Below, piece after piece: positions 11,995-25,015 of a DNA stretch of 64,000 bases (its first letter is position 1; each line of letters begins with the position of its first letter). Under the pieces are notes generated by a model. That model made no database searches, was not told the origin of the DNA, and worked only from the letters and a program-made list of their open reading frames with translations. Both the position numbers and the translations under genes were made by a program. Origin of the DNA: Monoplex corrugatus (taxonomy: Eukaryota > Mollusca > Gastropoda > Littorinimorpha > Ranellidae); assembly GCA_030674185.1 (NCBI GenBank), contig CM060311.1, forward strand, positions 97,935,513 through 97,999,512, read 5' to 3'.

Positions 11995-13893
11995 CTCTGT
12001 CTTTATACCTAATTCATTCCAAGTGCAGTTCTAAACCACTGATATCACTGTCTGTATACCTAATTCATTCCAAGTGCAGTTCTAAAACACTGACATCACT
12101 GTCTTTATACCTAATTAATTCCAAGTACAGTTCTAAACTACTGATATCACTGTCTTTATACCTAATTAATTCCAAGTACAGTTCTAAACCACTGATATCA
12201 CTGTCTTTATACCTAATTCATTCAAGTGCAGTTCTAAAACACTGATATCATTTTGTCTTTATACTAATTAATTCCAAGTACAGTTCTTAACTACTGATAT
12301 CACTGTCTTTATACCTATTAATTCAAGTACAGTTCTAAACCACTGATATCACTGTCTTTATACCTAATTCATTCCAAGTGCAGTTCTAAAACACTGATTC
12401 ATTTGTCTTTATACCTAATTCATCCAAGTACAGTTCTAAAATACTCTGATATCATTTTGTCTTTATACCTAAATACTCTGATATCATTTTGTCTTTATAC
12501 CTAATTCATTCCAAGTACAGTTCTAAAATACTCAGATATCATTTTGTCTTTATACCTAATTCATTCCAAGTGCAGTTCTAAAACACTCTGTTATCATTTT
12601 GTCTTTATACCTAATTCATTCCAAGTACAGTTCTAAAATACTCTGATATCATTTTGTCTTTATACCTAATTCATTCCAAGTACAGTTCTAAAATACTCTG
12701 ATATCATTTTGTCTTTATACCTAATTCATTCCAAGTACAGTTCTAAAAATACTCCGATATCATTTTGTCTTTATACCTAATTCATTCCAAGTACAGTTCT
12801 AAACCACTGATATTTTGTCTTTATACCTGATTCATTCCAAGTACAGTTCTAAACCACTGATATCACTGTCTTTATACCTAATTCATTCCAAGTACAGTTC
12901 TAAACCACTGATATCACTGTCTTTATACCTAATTCATTCCAAGTACAGTTCTAAACCACTGATATTTTGTCTTTATACCTAATTCATTCCAAGTACAGTT
13001 CTAAACCACTGATATTTTGTCTTTATACCTGATTCATTCCAAGTACAGTTCTAAACCACTGATATCACTGTCTTTATACCTAATTCATTCCAAGTGCAGT
13101 TCTAAAATACTCTGATATCATTTTGTCTTTATAACCTAATTCATTGCAAGTACAGTTCTAAAATACTCTGATATCATTTTGTCTTTATACCTAATTCATT
13201 GCAAGTGCAGTTCTAAAACACTCTGTTATCATTTTGTCTTTATACCTAATTCATTCCAAGTGCAGTTCTAAAATACTCTGATATCATTTTGTCTTTATAC
13301 CTAATTAATTCCAAGTACAGTTCTAAAATACTCTGATATCATTTTGTCTTTATACCTAATTCATTCCAAGTACAGTTCTAAAACACTGATATCACTGTCT
13401 TTATACCTAATTCATTCCAAGTACAGTTCTAAAATACTCTGATATCATTTTGTCTTTATACCTAATTCATTCCAAGTGCAGTTCTAAAACACACTGATAT
13501 CATTTTGTCTTTATACCTAATTCATTCCAAGTGCAGTTCTAAAATACTCTGATATCATTTTGTCTTTATACCTAAATACTCTGATATCATTTTGTCTTTA
13601 TACCTAATTCATTCCAAGTACAGTTCTAAACCACTGATATCATGTCTTTATACCTAATTCATTCCAAGTACAGTTCTAAACCACTGAATATTTTGTCTTT
13701 ATACCTAATTCATTCCAAGTACAGTTCTAAACCACTGATATTTTGTCTTTATACCTGATTCATTCCAAGTACAGTTCTAAACCACTGATATCACTGTCTT
13801 TATACCTAATTCATTCCAAGTACAGTTCTAAACCACTGATATCACTGTCTTTATACCTAATTCATTCCAAATGCTGTTCTAAAACACTGATAT
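11995..13893. repeat. 50-56-bp minisatellite, about 36 copies, two interleaved subtypes
   Basis: Unit blocks GTCTTTATACCTAATTCATT and CCAAGTACAGTTCTAAA, then either CCACTGATATCACT or ATACTCTGATATCATTTT. The two subtypes alternate in runs, indicating segmental amplification. 13894-14356 is AT-rich sequence with nothing recognisable. Confidence 0.93.
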
Positions 13894-14356
13894 CAAACAG
13901 ACATCTAAAGAAACAATTCAAGTATAAGTAACTATAATGAAACTGTCAGGAGTTTCTTTTAGATAGATATACATAAGTGTGTTAAGCAATATGTATGTTT
14001 AAAACAACCAACTATACAAAAACAAAAAATAAAAAATAATGCTAGCAGCAGTGGAAGATAAAACCACATTCTTTGTTTTTTTTATAATCTCCTTAGTAAA
14101 CTTTTCCTATCTTAACATATCAGAACAATGTTTCAAAATGCAACAATTTTTAAAATAATCTCCTTCATTTGTGAAGATATTTTTCCTTATCTTAAGCTGA
14201 TATCAGAATACTGCTTCATTCTGATGCAACAACAAATCTTCTTCTCTTACATGCTTACAGTTAGACATTTTACTGATCTTCATATCAATCAAGCTGACTA
14301 ATACATATACCTATATCTATCTCTCTCCACAGATTAATTTGTTAATGATTTACAAT

Positions 14357-14370
14357 TCGTGTGTGTGTGT

Positions 14371-14424
<54 letters not shown>

Positions 14425-14469
14425 TGTGAGTGTGAGTAGTGTGTGTGTGGTGTGTGTGTGTGTGTGTGT

Positions 14470-14527
<58 letters not shown>

Positions 14528-14650
14528 ATGCATGCATGTGTGCGTGTTTGTGTGTGTGTGTGTGTGTGTGCGTGCGTGCGTGCGTGTCCGTGCGTGCGTG
14601 TGTGAGTGTGCGTGTGTGAGTGTGTGTGTGTGCGTGCGTGCATGCATCAG
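14357..14650. repeat. (GT)n microsatellite, compound
   Basis: About 290 bp of GT with GA, GC and GCAT interruptions. Confidence 0.97.
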
Positions 14651-14904
14651 TAAGAGCATCTGTGTGTGTGACTACACACAGGTGTAGATGTACATGCGTG
14701 GTTAACATGGAAACAACTGTCTGCAAGTCACAGCTCACATCTGTGATAAAGTCAGTGAATTAAACATGATGGTCACACGCTTCTAGGCACAGACACTATC
14801 AGACCTAATGACTGTTTGGAAAACAATAACAAATAATGCCAAGAGAAACAATATACACACACATACATATAGATAGATAGATACATATATATATATACAT
14901 ATAT

Positions 14905-14908
<4 letters not shown>

Positions 14909-14962
<54 letters not shown>
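14909..14962. repeat. (CA)27 microsatellite
   Basis: A pure CA run preceded by an ATAT/GATA tract (14873-14905). 14963-15424 shows nothing recognisable. Confidence 0.97.
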
Positions 14963-14966
<4 letters not shown>

Positions 14967-15424
14967 ACATATCTCAACACTTTCGATGTCAGTGCTACAC
15001 CGAAGTGTAGCTGAACTGCAACTTAACTTTTAAAAAAAAAAATCTTCTTCCTTGGCACATATACAATGATCACTGAGCCATATATTCATTCAGACGGAAA
15101 CATCAGTTATGTCAGATAATGACTTGTTTAAATAGTGTAAACAACCCTTGTTCTAAATGGAAGAAACACAGGTACCAGCAACCCTCTAGATGTATCTCAG
15201 CAGCTTTCATCAAGTTCAGATGCTATAAGTAGGCCTACCAACTGTTTACAGAAATCTGTCACTGACTGACACTGCATTTTCACAACTGACACCAAGTATC
15301 TTGGTCCTGCGGACTAGCATCAAAAAGTCACATTAGACATCTATAATTCGTCTTCAGGACAAAATATTCAGAACACATTTGGACAGACAGTAAACAGAAT
15401 TGTAACCAGGAACTGCAATGAAAC

Positions 15425-17600
15425 AGGAATGCTTCTGATTCTAGACAAAAAAACAGATATACTTATTAGAGACAGAAACACTACTGATTGTAGACAGAAA
15501 CACTACTGATTCTAGACAGAAACACTACTGATTGTAGACAAAAACCCAGATATACTTATTAGAGACAGAAACACTACTGATTGTAGACAGAAACACTACT
15601 GATTCTAGACAGAAACACTACTGATTGTAGACAAAAACCAGATATACTTATTAGAGACAGAAACACTACTGATTGTAGACAGAAACACTACTGATTGTAG
15701 ACAGAAACACTACTGATTCTAGACAGAAACATGTCTGATTCTAGACAGAAACAGGAACACTACTGATTCTAGACAGAAACAGGAACATTACCGCCTGTAG
15801 ACAGAAACAGGAACACTACTGATTCTAGACAGATATAGGAACACTACTGGTTCTACACAGAAACAGGAACATGTCTGATTCTAGACAGATATAGGAACAT
15901 GTCTGATTCTAGACAGAAACCAGAACAGTACTGATTCTAGACAGAAACAGGAACACTATTGATTCTAGACAGAAACAGGAATGCTACTGATTCTAGACAG
16001 AAACAGGAACGGTACTGATTCTAGACAGAAACAGGAACACTACTGATTCTAGACCGAAAACAGGAACGCTACTGATTCTAGACAGAAAACAGGAACATCA
16101 CTAGACAGAAACATGAAATTCTAGACAGAAACAGGAACACTACCAACTCTAGACAGAAACACTACTAATTCTAGACAGAAACAGGAACATTACTGATCTA
16201 GACAGAAACATTACTGATTCTAGACAGAAACAGGAACATGTCTGATACTAACAGAAACAGAAACATCTGATACTAGACAGAAACAGGAAACATGTCGATA
16301 CTAGACAGAAACAGGAACAATCTGATACTAGACAGAAACAGGAACATGTCTGATACTAGACAGAAACAGGAACATGTCTGATACTAGACAGAAACGGGAA
16401 CATGTCTGATACTAGACAGAAACAGGAACAGTCTGATTCTAGACAGAAACAGGAACATGTCTGATACTAGACAGAAACAGGAACAGTCTGATTACTAGAC
16501 AGAAACAGGAACATGTCTGATACTAGACAGAAACAGGAACATGTCTGATTCTAGACAGAAACAGGAACATGTCTGATACTAGACAGAAACAGGAACATGT
16601 CTGATTCTAGACAGAAACAGGAACATGTCTGATACTAGACAGAAACAGGAACATGTCTGATACTAGACAGAAACAGGAACATGTCTGATTCTAGACAGAT
16701 ATAGGAACATGTCTGATTCTAGACAGATATAGGAACATGTCTGATTCTAGACAGAAACAGGAACATGTCTGATTCTAGACAGATATAGGAACATGTCTGA
16801 TTCTAGACAGATATAGGAACATGTCTGATTCTAGACAGAAACGGGAACGCTACTGATTCTAGACAGAAACAGGAACGCTACTGATTCTAGACAGAAACAG
16901 GAACACTACTGATTCTAGACAGAAATAGGAACATGTCTGATTCTAGACAGAAAAAAGGAACACTACTGATTCTAGACAGAAACAGGAATGCTACAGATAC
17001 TAGACAGAAACATGTCTGATACTAGACAGAAACATGTCTGATTCTAGACAGAAACAGGAATGCTACAGATACTAGACAGAAACATGTCTGATACTAGACA
17101 GAAACAGGAACATGTCTGATACTAGACAGAAACAGGAACATGTCTGATACTAGACAGAAACATGTCTGATACTAGACAGAAACAGGAACATGTCTGATAC
17201 TAGCCAGAAACAGGAACAATCTGATACTAGACAGAAACAGGAACAGTCTGATACTAGACAGAAACAGGAACAATCTGATACTAGACAGAAACATGTCTGA
17301 TACTAGACAGAAACAGGAACAATCTGATACTAGACAGAAACATGTCTGATACTAGACAGAAACATGTCTGATACTAGACAGAAACATGTCTGATACTAGA
17401 CAGAAACATGTCTGATACTAGACAGAAACAGGAACAATCTGATACTAGACAGAAACAGGAACAATCTGATACTAGACAGAAACATGTCTGATACTAGACA
17501 GAAACAGGAACATGTCTGATACTAGACAGAAACATGTCTGATACTAGACAGAAACAGGAACATGTCTGATACTAGACAGAAACACTTCTCATTCTATACA
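15425..17600. repeat. Minisatellite with variable about 20-28-bp unit, roughly 80 copies
   Basis: Unit TCTGATTCTAGACAGAAACA then GGAACATG. A shorter subtype lacks GGAACA. A longer early block (15440-15660) is itself duplicated with an AGATATACTTATTAGAGACA insert. Confidence 0.93.
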
Positions 17601-17631
17601 GAAAAGAATGTTTGTGATTTTACAAAATGTC

Positions 17632-18180
17632 TTGTTGTTACTGTCATTTTTGTTTAACACCCAGCCTTTTGCATAGAGCTATACCCTTTCGAAACATACA
17701 CAATACTTCAACAGGGAAAAAAAAGGAAAAGAAAATTTAAGCACTTACATCAAAGCATTTGCGCACATAAGCTAAGGGTATGCCCTGGCGTTGACCACTC
17801 CATCCTAATTTATCACAAAGGAGATTTAAAAAATGAACCTGAACGCAAATTCAAACATAAGTATGGACACTTAACATATAAAAACAGGCCTAAATTGCCT
17901 AAAACCGCTTCTGCCCATCACATTTCCCTATAGCCAAACATGCACTGAATACATGTACCCGATTATCAATACTAAGAGAAATTATATAAGACTTTGTCGA
18001 TTGCAGACAGGTGAATGGACCAGCAAGGCAGTAAATGATAGGAAGAGATGACGGAAAGCAAAGGAACAAGGCAGAAAACACAGAGTGACAGAAAAGAGTA
18101 AATGTCTAGCACAGAATTTCCAGAAGGTGGGGATACTATTCATACTGAAACAGTGCCTGGAATCCCCATGGGAGGATGAC
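17632..18180. repeat. Dispersed about 520-bp repeat, copy 2
   Basis: Same family and orientation as 2988-3510 and 37285-37800; shares ACAGAATTTCCAGAAGGTGG. Abuts the end of the preceding minisatellite. 18181-18590 shows no other element. Confidence 0.75.
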
Positions 18181-18590
18181 ACACTCTAGTTATCACATAA
18201 AATGAATCTGAACAAAATGAACAGTCGTTACACAACTAAAGTCTACCTGACAATACAAGTAAAATCTATCTGACATGCTCAGAAATACATCCCCCTAGTT
18301 CAAATACTGCACACATTATAACCACACTGATGGCATATCCTGACTATGGTTCAGACAGTGCTCACACAGTGCTGCACAGTGTGTGTATACAGCGTGCCAA
18401 GCATGCCGCAACAACAGCAGTGAAGGAGGACACACACACACACCGGTGTCGATGTCAACAGCACAGGAGAGGCACTAACACCAGCAGAGATGTTGATGAG
18501 GCAGTGTTCGCAGTGACAACACGCACACAGGAAAAACAGCAGGCAGGCAGGCAAAGAAAGCTGAAAACTACCAACAACTGACAGGCTTAC

Positions 18591-18732
18591 TTTCTGAGTG
18601 GTGACAGTAGTGGATCCATAATATTCATGTCGTACGTTTACCGAGTTACTCTCACGCTCTTTGTGAGTCTTGGGTCCACTTACATGTGTCTGAGAGCTGT
18701 CCGAGATCAGAAAGCCACGACGATCCAGCAAA
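18591..18732 (-). CDS. ZDHHC14: ZDHHC14 coding exon 8 (LLDRRGF block; two in-frame donors)
   Basis: Encodes LLDRRGFLISDSSQTH, the family SLIDRRG block that closes the conserved core, followed by a hydrophilic stretch ending in YYGSTTVTTQK. The acceptor is GTGTTTCAG|TTTGC. Two good donors exist: CAT|GTAAGT (exon end 18684, 49 bp) and AAA|GTAAGC (exon end 18591, 142 bp). They differ by 93 bp, or 31 codons, so both keep frame. The core identification is strong; the choice of 3' end is open. Confidence 0.85.
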
Positions 18733-19709
18733 CTGAAACACAGGGCCAGAGTTTATGGACACACAGCCACAATTAACTCAATCGAGTCGCAGTCTTCAGG
18801 GTCATTCCGACCCCTCAAATCGCACAATTTTTAGCACATTTTTAAAAAATATAGAAAAACAACCAAATAACTTAGACAAACAAAGAAAAGTGATACAGAA
18901 AGACCAGGATTAGATCTCTACAAATAATCTTACCTTTATGGTATTCCATATACTTGTAAATGATGAGGTATCCAAATAGGTATCCAAAGGGGGGTAAATT
19001 TTTGTTTGTTTGATGGATATGAACACACACTGTGAAACAGTTTTTGATGGAGTCCAGAACATAATTTCCATGCCATGGATGTTTTAAATCACTGATAGTT
19101 GTTACCAATTGTATACAGTTGCTCCAGAGCACAAAAATATTCACAAAATTAATTACCATAAAATGCTTTCCTTGATGCCATTTTGGATTTAGCGAAATTT
19201 GCATGTCACGGGTAGCACTGAAAAAAAGGCTATTATTGTCTTTGTTTCACATTGCCACAAATGGTCTGAGGGAAAAAACTGCTGTAAACATACCCTAGTA
19301 TTGGTTCCCAGAGGGGTTTTCCCTATAACTGACGCTTCTGACGTTAAAAAAAAATACGACTGTCCGCTGTCGATAAATCAACCTCGTGTCTCCAAGCAGT
19401 AAAGGCAAGTGCCGGAGATTTTTAAGAGGCAAGACTCGATTGAGTTAAAGTGCTGTATCGTTCTTTGATTTAACGTCTTTTCACTATGAGTGATATTAGA
19501 CAGGCCGTATGTACAGGTACACATGCGTGCACACACAACCAAACCTATACATACATGCATGCTCCCCCACACATAACCATATACACAAACATAGTTGAAT
19601 ACAACACATACATGCACACAAAAACAATGCATAATGTACACACAAACACAATAATAACCTAACAATGTTTTTACTTCTGGAATCAATTCAAAAGATTCAA
19701 CTCAGACAA
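18733..19709. other. Intron 7, no feature seen
   Basis: Ordinary AT-rich intron sequence between ZDHHC14 exons 7 and 8; no repeat or coding signal recognised. Confidence 0.5.
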
Positions 19710-19853
19710 GTCCTCTTAACTTTACCAGCAATGACATGGAAGATGCCTCAAGTCTAAGTCCTCTTAACTTTACCAGCAATGACATGGAAGATGCCTCAAG
19801 TCTAAGTCCTCTTAACTTTACCAGCAATGACATGGAAGATGCCTCAAGTCTAA
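19710..19853. repeat. 48-bp tandem repeat, 3 copies
   Basis: Unit begins GTCCTCTTAACTTTACCAGC at 19710, 19758 and 19806. The copies are nearly identical, so the expansion is recent. Confidence 0.92.
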
Positions 19854-19909
19854 ACAAAAACCAATACATGTTGAGTCAGGGAGGGGGAGAGGGAAAGGAG
19901 GTGAAGGAA

Positions 19910-20300
19910 CAGACAGAAATGAAAAAGAGAGAAAGAAAAAAAGAGAAAGAGAGCGAGAGCGAGAGAGATACAGAGAGAGCAAGAGAGAGAAAGAGAGAGA
20001 GAGAGAGACAGAGACAGAAACAGGGAGAGAAAGACAGAGAGAGAGAGAGGGAGAGACAGACAGAGAGAGAGAAAGAGAGAGACAGACAGAGACAGAAACA
20101 GGGAGAGAGAGAAAGACACAGAGAGAGAGAGAGGGAGAGACAGACAGACAGAGAGAGAGAGAGAGAGGCAGGCAGACAGACAGAAACAGAGATAGAGAGA
20201 GACAGACAGACAGAGACAGAGGGGTGGGGTGAGAGAAGAGAGAGAGAGAGAGAGAAACAGAGAGAGAGATAGTGACAGACAGAGACAGACACAGAGGGAG
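19910..20300. repeat. GA/GACA purine-rich low-complexity tract
   Basis: About 390 bp of AG with GACA and AGAAA interruptions, ending 31 bp from the ZDHHC14 exon 7 donor. On the transcribed strand it is a long polypyrimidine (CT) tract. Long Glu/Arg/Lys or Ser/Leu frames here are not genes. Confidence 0.9.
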
Positions 20301-20330
20301 AGGTGGGTGGGGGTGCTCAAACACAGTTAC

Positions 20331-20440
20331 CTTGGAGGTGTTGGTCCACATAAAACCTGCATGCAGTTCTTGAAAATGGATCCTTTGCTGTAGGGGTTAA
20401 AACTCTCCTGTCCTCTCTTTGAGGCAAACGAGCCTTTGAT
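20331..20440 (-). CDS. ZDHHC14: ZDHHC14 coding exon 7 (PaCCT-like segment)
   Basis: Encodes residues 254-289, beginning [20 protein letters not shown] and ending VLCGPTPP. This is the conserved cytosolic segment after TM4, including the NPYS...FKNC block that corresponds to the PaCCT motif of DHHC enzymes. The acceptor is TGTCGGCAG|ATC and the donor is CCAAG|GTAACTG. It starts in phase 0, as both alternative exon 6 copies require, and ends with AG, completed to Ser290 by the next exon. The GA-rich tract 19910-20300 lies just downstream. Confidence 0.94.
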
Positions 20441-20755
20441 CTGCCGACACACAAATCAAGACAGATGCGTTGAAAAAAATAACGCCACAGAGCCACAGGT
20501 TCCCGCGCTGCGAGCTTCGAATTCAAGTCTTTAGTGATAATTACAAACATAAATGACTGTAATAGTAATACCTATACCAGGAAAATCACTTTTCAAGGGC
20601 TGCATTTCAAAGAACAGACAAAATAAAGGGCTGACGATTACAGGCCCACAAAAGAGGAGAGAGGAGAACTAACTCCTCACCTTCCCTCCCCCATATTTTT
20701 TTCTGATGGGGTACAGAGGGCAAGGCTACACTGACAAACTGCATTACTTTTCTTG

Positions 20756-21142
20756 TTAGATGCCTCAGACTGGCTGGCAGTGTGGTTAGATGTCTCAGAT
20801 TGGCTGACACTGTGGTTAGATGCCTCAGATTGGCTGACAGTATGGTTAGATGCCTCAGACTGGCTGACAGTGTGGTCAGATGCCTCAGATTGGCTGACAG
20901 TGTGGTCAGATGCCTCAGACTGGCTGACAGTGTGGTTAGATGTCTCAGACTGGCTGACAGTGTGGTTAGATGCCTCAGACTGGCTGACAGTGTGGTTAGA
21001 TGCCTCAGACTGGCTGACAGTGTGGTTAGATGCCTCAGACTGGCTGACAGTGTGGTTAGATGCCTCAGATTGGCTGGCAGTGTGGTTAGATGCCTCAGAT
21101 TGGCTGACAGTGTGGATGGATGCCTCAGATTGGCTGACAGCA
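20756..21142. repeat. 30-bp minisatellite, 13 copies, open on both strands
   Basis: Unit TTAGATGCCTCAGACTGGCT then GACAGTGTGG. Because 30 is divisible by three, several frames stay open on both strands. No splice or start context supports translation. 21143-21449 shows nothing recognisable. Confidence 0.93.
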
Positions 21143-21449
21143 ACTTCCAAACAGATATCTCCATGAAACTGACAGCATGTTCTCCAGATGACTTAAAATG
21201 AAGAGAGCATTTTAGCACAACCAGATATAAAACTGAGGGTTGCAGGATGAACGATGTGTGACATGTGCTGGTGTGATCTGAAATCCTACAGCTGTAACAC
21301 CGCGTTCCAAGCCACTGCAGTCAGCCGGGTTCAATGACACTATGGCTGTGCATTAGGATTAATACTAAATTACTGCAGTAGTAAGATGGTAATACCAGGG
21401 TCATCCAATAAATAGCAAGGCTGTTTTCATAACTTGAAAAGTAACTGTT

Positions 21450-21998
21450 ACAGCCCTTATAAACTTCACACACATCTGGCCCAATCATAACATGATCTAA
21501 TTACAAAGTGCATGCAAATATAGTGACAGCCCTTTGAACCTTTACACACATCTGGCCCAATTATAACATGATCTAATAACAGACAGCCCTTTGAAACTTT
21601 ACACACATCTGACCCAATTATAACATGATCTAATAACAGACAGCCCTTTGAACCTTTACATACATCTGGCCCAATTATAACATGATCTAATAACAGACAG
21701 CCCTTTGAAACTTTACATACATCTGGCCCAATTATAACATGATCTAATAACAGACAGCCCTTTGAAACTTTACATACATCTGGCCCAATTATAATATGAT
21801 CTAATAACAGACAGCCCTTTGAACCTTTACATACATCTGGCCCAATCATAACATGATCTAATAACAGACAGCCCTTTGAACCTTTACATACATCTGGCCC
21901 AATCATAACATGATCTAATAACAGACAGCCCTTTGAAACTTTACATACATCTGGCCCAATCATAACATGATCTAATAACAAAGTACATGCAAAATGAA
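21450..21998. repeat. 57-bp minisatellite, about 9 copies
   Basis: Unit ACAGCCCTTTGAACCTTTAC, ATACATCTGGCCCAATTATA, then ACATGATCTAATAACAG. The period is a multiple of three, giving a spurious open frame on the minus strand. Confidence 0.92.
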
Positions 21999-22294
21999 GT
22001 GACACAATTGGGCATGCAAATACAACTTTTGGGTACAGTCATTCCAAGTGTCATGGCCACGGTTAAGCACTGAACAACAATCACTTAAAAAACTGAATTT
22101 CATGATGGAAGTTCTGGCACAGATACATAACAAAACACTACAAAGCAAATGCGGGATACAAGATCTTTTGCAGGCTGCAGTTTATAGGTGGGCATCATTC
22201 TTTGAAAATGGATGGAATGACGTGACAATCACATCTCTCCAACATATCTAAATCCTGCGACAGATACAGTTATGAGCCACATACTGCAAGTTGT

Positions 22295-22376
<82 letters not shown>

Positions 22377-22408
22377 TGTGTGTGTGTCAGTGTGTGTGTG
22401 TGAGTGTG

Positions 22409-22457
<49 letters not shown>

Positions 22458-22488
22458 AGTGTGTGTGTGTGTGTGTGTGTCAGTGTAT
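22295..22488. repeat. (GT)n microsatellite
   Basis: About 195 bp of GT with a few GTGA, GTCA and TGGT interruptions. 21999-22294 shows nothing recognisable. Confidence 0.97.
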
Positions 22489-22663
22489 GTAATGACTGTG
22501 TTAATTATATCATATCAGTGTCTGGTTGTATGTTGTATTTTGAAACATGAACAACTTAGGACTAAATAATTAAGTACCTTAATAATACATAATTTATTCA
22601 ACATGGACATAATGTATAAGTACTTTAAAACTGTAACATTCTATGAATAAAGTAGGGCTAAGT

Positions 22664-25015
22664 TACCTTATAAATACCTGTTATCATTCTTAATCAGACA
22701 TAGGACTAAAGTATACATACCTTATAAATACCTGTTATCATTCTATAATCAGACATAGGACTAAAGTATACAGTACCTTATAAATACCTGTTATCATTCT
22801 TCACAGACATAGGACTAAAGTATACAATACCTTATAAATACCATGTTATCATTCTATAATCAGACATAGGACTAAAGTATACAGTACCTTATAAATACCT
22901 GTTATCATTCTATAATCAGACATAGGACTAAAGTATACAATACCTTATAAATACCCATTATCATTCTTCAATCAGACATAGGACTAAAGTATACATACCT
23001 TATAAATACCTGTTATCATTCTATAATCAGACATAGGACTAAAGTATACATACCTTATAAATACCGTTATCATTCTATAATCAGACATAGGACTAAAGTA
23101 TACAATACCTTATAAATACCTGTTATCATTCTATAATCAGACATAGGACTAAAGTATACAGTACCTTATAAATACCTGTTATCATTCTATAATCAGACAT
23201 AGGACTAAAGTATACAATACCTTATAAATACCTGTTATCATTCTATAATCAGACATAGGACTAAAGTATACAATACCTTATAAATACCCTTATCATTCTA
23301 TAATCAGACATAGGACTAAAGTATACAATACCTTATAAATACCTGTTATCATTCTATAATCAGACATAGGACTAAAGTATACAGTACCTTATAAATACCC
23401 ATTATCATTCTTCAATCAGACATAGGACTAAAGTATACAATACCTTATAAATACCATTTTATTCTCAATCAGACATAGGACTAAAGTATACAGTACCTTA
23501 TAAATACCTTTATCATTCTTAATCAGACATAGGACTAAAGTATACAGTACCTTATAAATACCCATTTTTATTCTTCAATCAGACATAGGACTAAAGTATA
23601 CAATACCTTATAAATACCTGTTTCATTCTATAATCAGACATAGGAACTAAAGTATACAATACCTTATAAATACCAAATGTTTTATTTCTTCAATCAGACA
23701 TAGGACTAAAGTATACAGTACCTTATAAATACCCATTTTTATTCTTCAATCAGACATAGGACTAAAGTATACAATACCTTATAAATACCTGTTATCATTC
23801 TTAATCAGACATAGGACTAAAGTATAAAATACCTTATAAATACCTTTTATTCTTCAATCAGACATAGGACTAAAGTATACAGTACCTTATAAATACCCAT
23901 TTATCATTCTTCAATCAGACATAGGACTAAAGTATACATACCTTATAAATACCTTTATCATCTAATCAACAACGTAAAGTATACATACTTATAAATACCT
24001 TATCATTCTCAATCAGACATAGGACTAAAGTATACATACCTTATAAATACCTTATCATTCTTCAATCAGACATAGGACTAAAGTATACAATACCTTATAA
24101 ATACCTGTTATCATTCTTCAATCAGACATAGGACTAAAGTATACAGTACCTTATAAATACCCATTTATTATTCTTCAATCAGACATAGGACTAAAGTATA
24201 CAGTACCTTATAAATACCCATTTTTATTCTTCAATCAGACATAGGACTAAAGTATACAGTACCTTATAAATACCCATTTTTATTCTTCAATCAGACATAG
24301 GACTAAAGTATACAGTACCTTATAAATACCCATTTTATTCTTCAATCAGACATAGGACTAAAGTATACAGTACCTTATAAATACCCATTTTCATTCTTCA
24401 ATCAGACATAGGACTAAAGTATACAGTACCTTATAAATACCATTATCATTCTTCAATCAGACATAGGACTAAAGTATACAGTACCTTATAAATACCGTTA
24501 TCATTCTAATCAGACATAGGACTAAAGTATACAATACCTTATAAATACCTGTTATCATTCTATAATCAGACATAGGACTAAAGTATACAATACCTTATAA
24601 ATACCTGTTATCATTCTATAATCAGACATAGGACTAAAGTATACAATACCTTATAAATACCTGTTATCATTCTATAATCAGACATAGGACTAAAGTATAC
24701 AATACCTTATAAATACCTGTTATCATTCTATAATCAGACATAGGACTAAAGTATACAATACCTTATAAATACCTGTTATCATTCTATAATCAGACATAGG
24801 ACTAAAGTATACATACTTATAAATACCTGTTATCATTCTATAATCAGACATAGGACTAAAGTATACAGTACCTTATAAATACCTGTTATCATTCTATAAT
24901 CAGACATAGGACTAAAGTATACAGTACCTTATAAATACCCATTTTTATTCTTCAATCAGACTTAGGACTAAAGTGCAGATAAAGTACTTTACAAGTACCC
25001 TTCATCATTCTACAA
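22664..25015. repeat. About 56-bp minisatellite, about 42 copies
   Basis: Unit ATCAGACATAGGACTAAAGT, ATACAGTACCTTATAAATAC, then CTGTTATCATTCTATA. Subtypes CCATTTTTATTCTTCA and CTGTTATCATTCTATA occur in runs. Indels cluster at 23440-24060. Confidence 0.93.

Noticed and set aside
15425..17600. Regular array resembling a CRISPR
   Set aside because: Units are contiguous with no unique spacers, and the genome is eukaryotic.
19818..20351. Ser/Leu-rich or Glu/Arg-rich frames of about 178 codons
   Set aside because: Purine-rich low-complexity tract translated in every frame.
20607..21218. About 200-codon repeat protein (Leu-Ser-Ala-Ser-Leu-Arg-His type)
   Set aside because: The 30-bp unit keeps several frames open on both strands at once; it sits in a ZDHHC14 intron with no splice support.
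21466..22005. 179-codon minus-strand frame of 19-residue repeats
   Set aside because: The 57-bp tandem unit is a multiple of three; no gene evidence.
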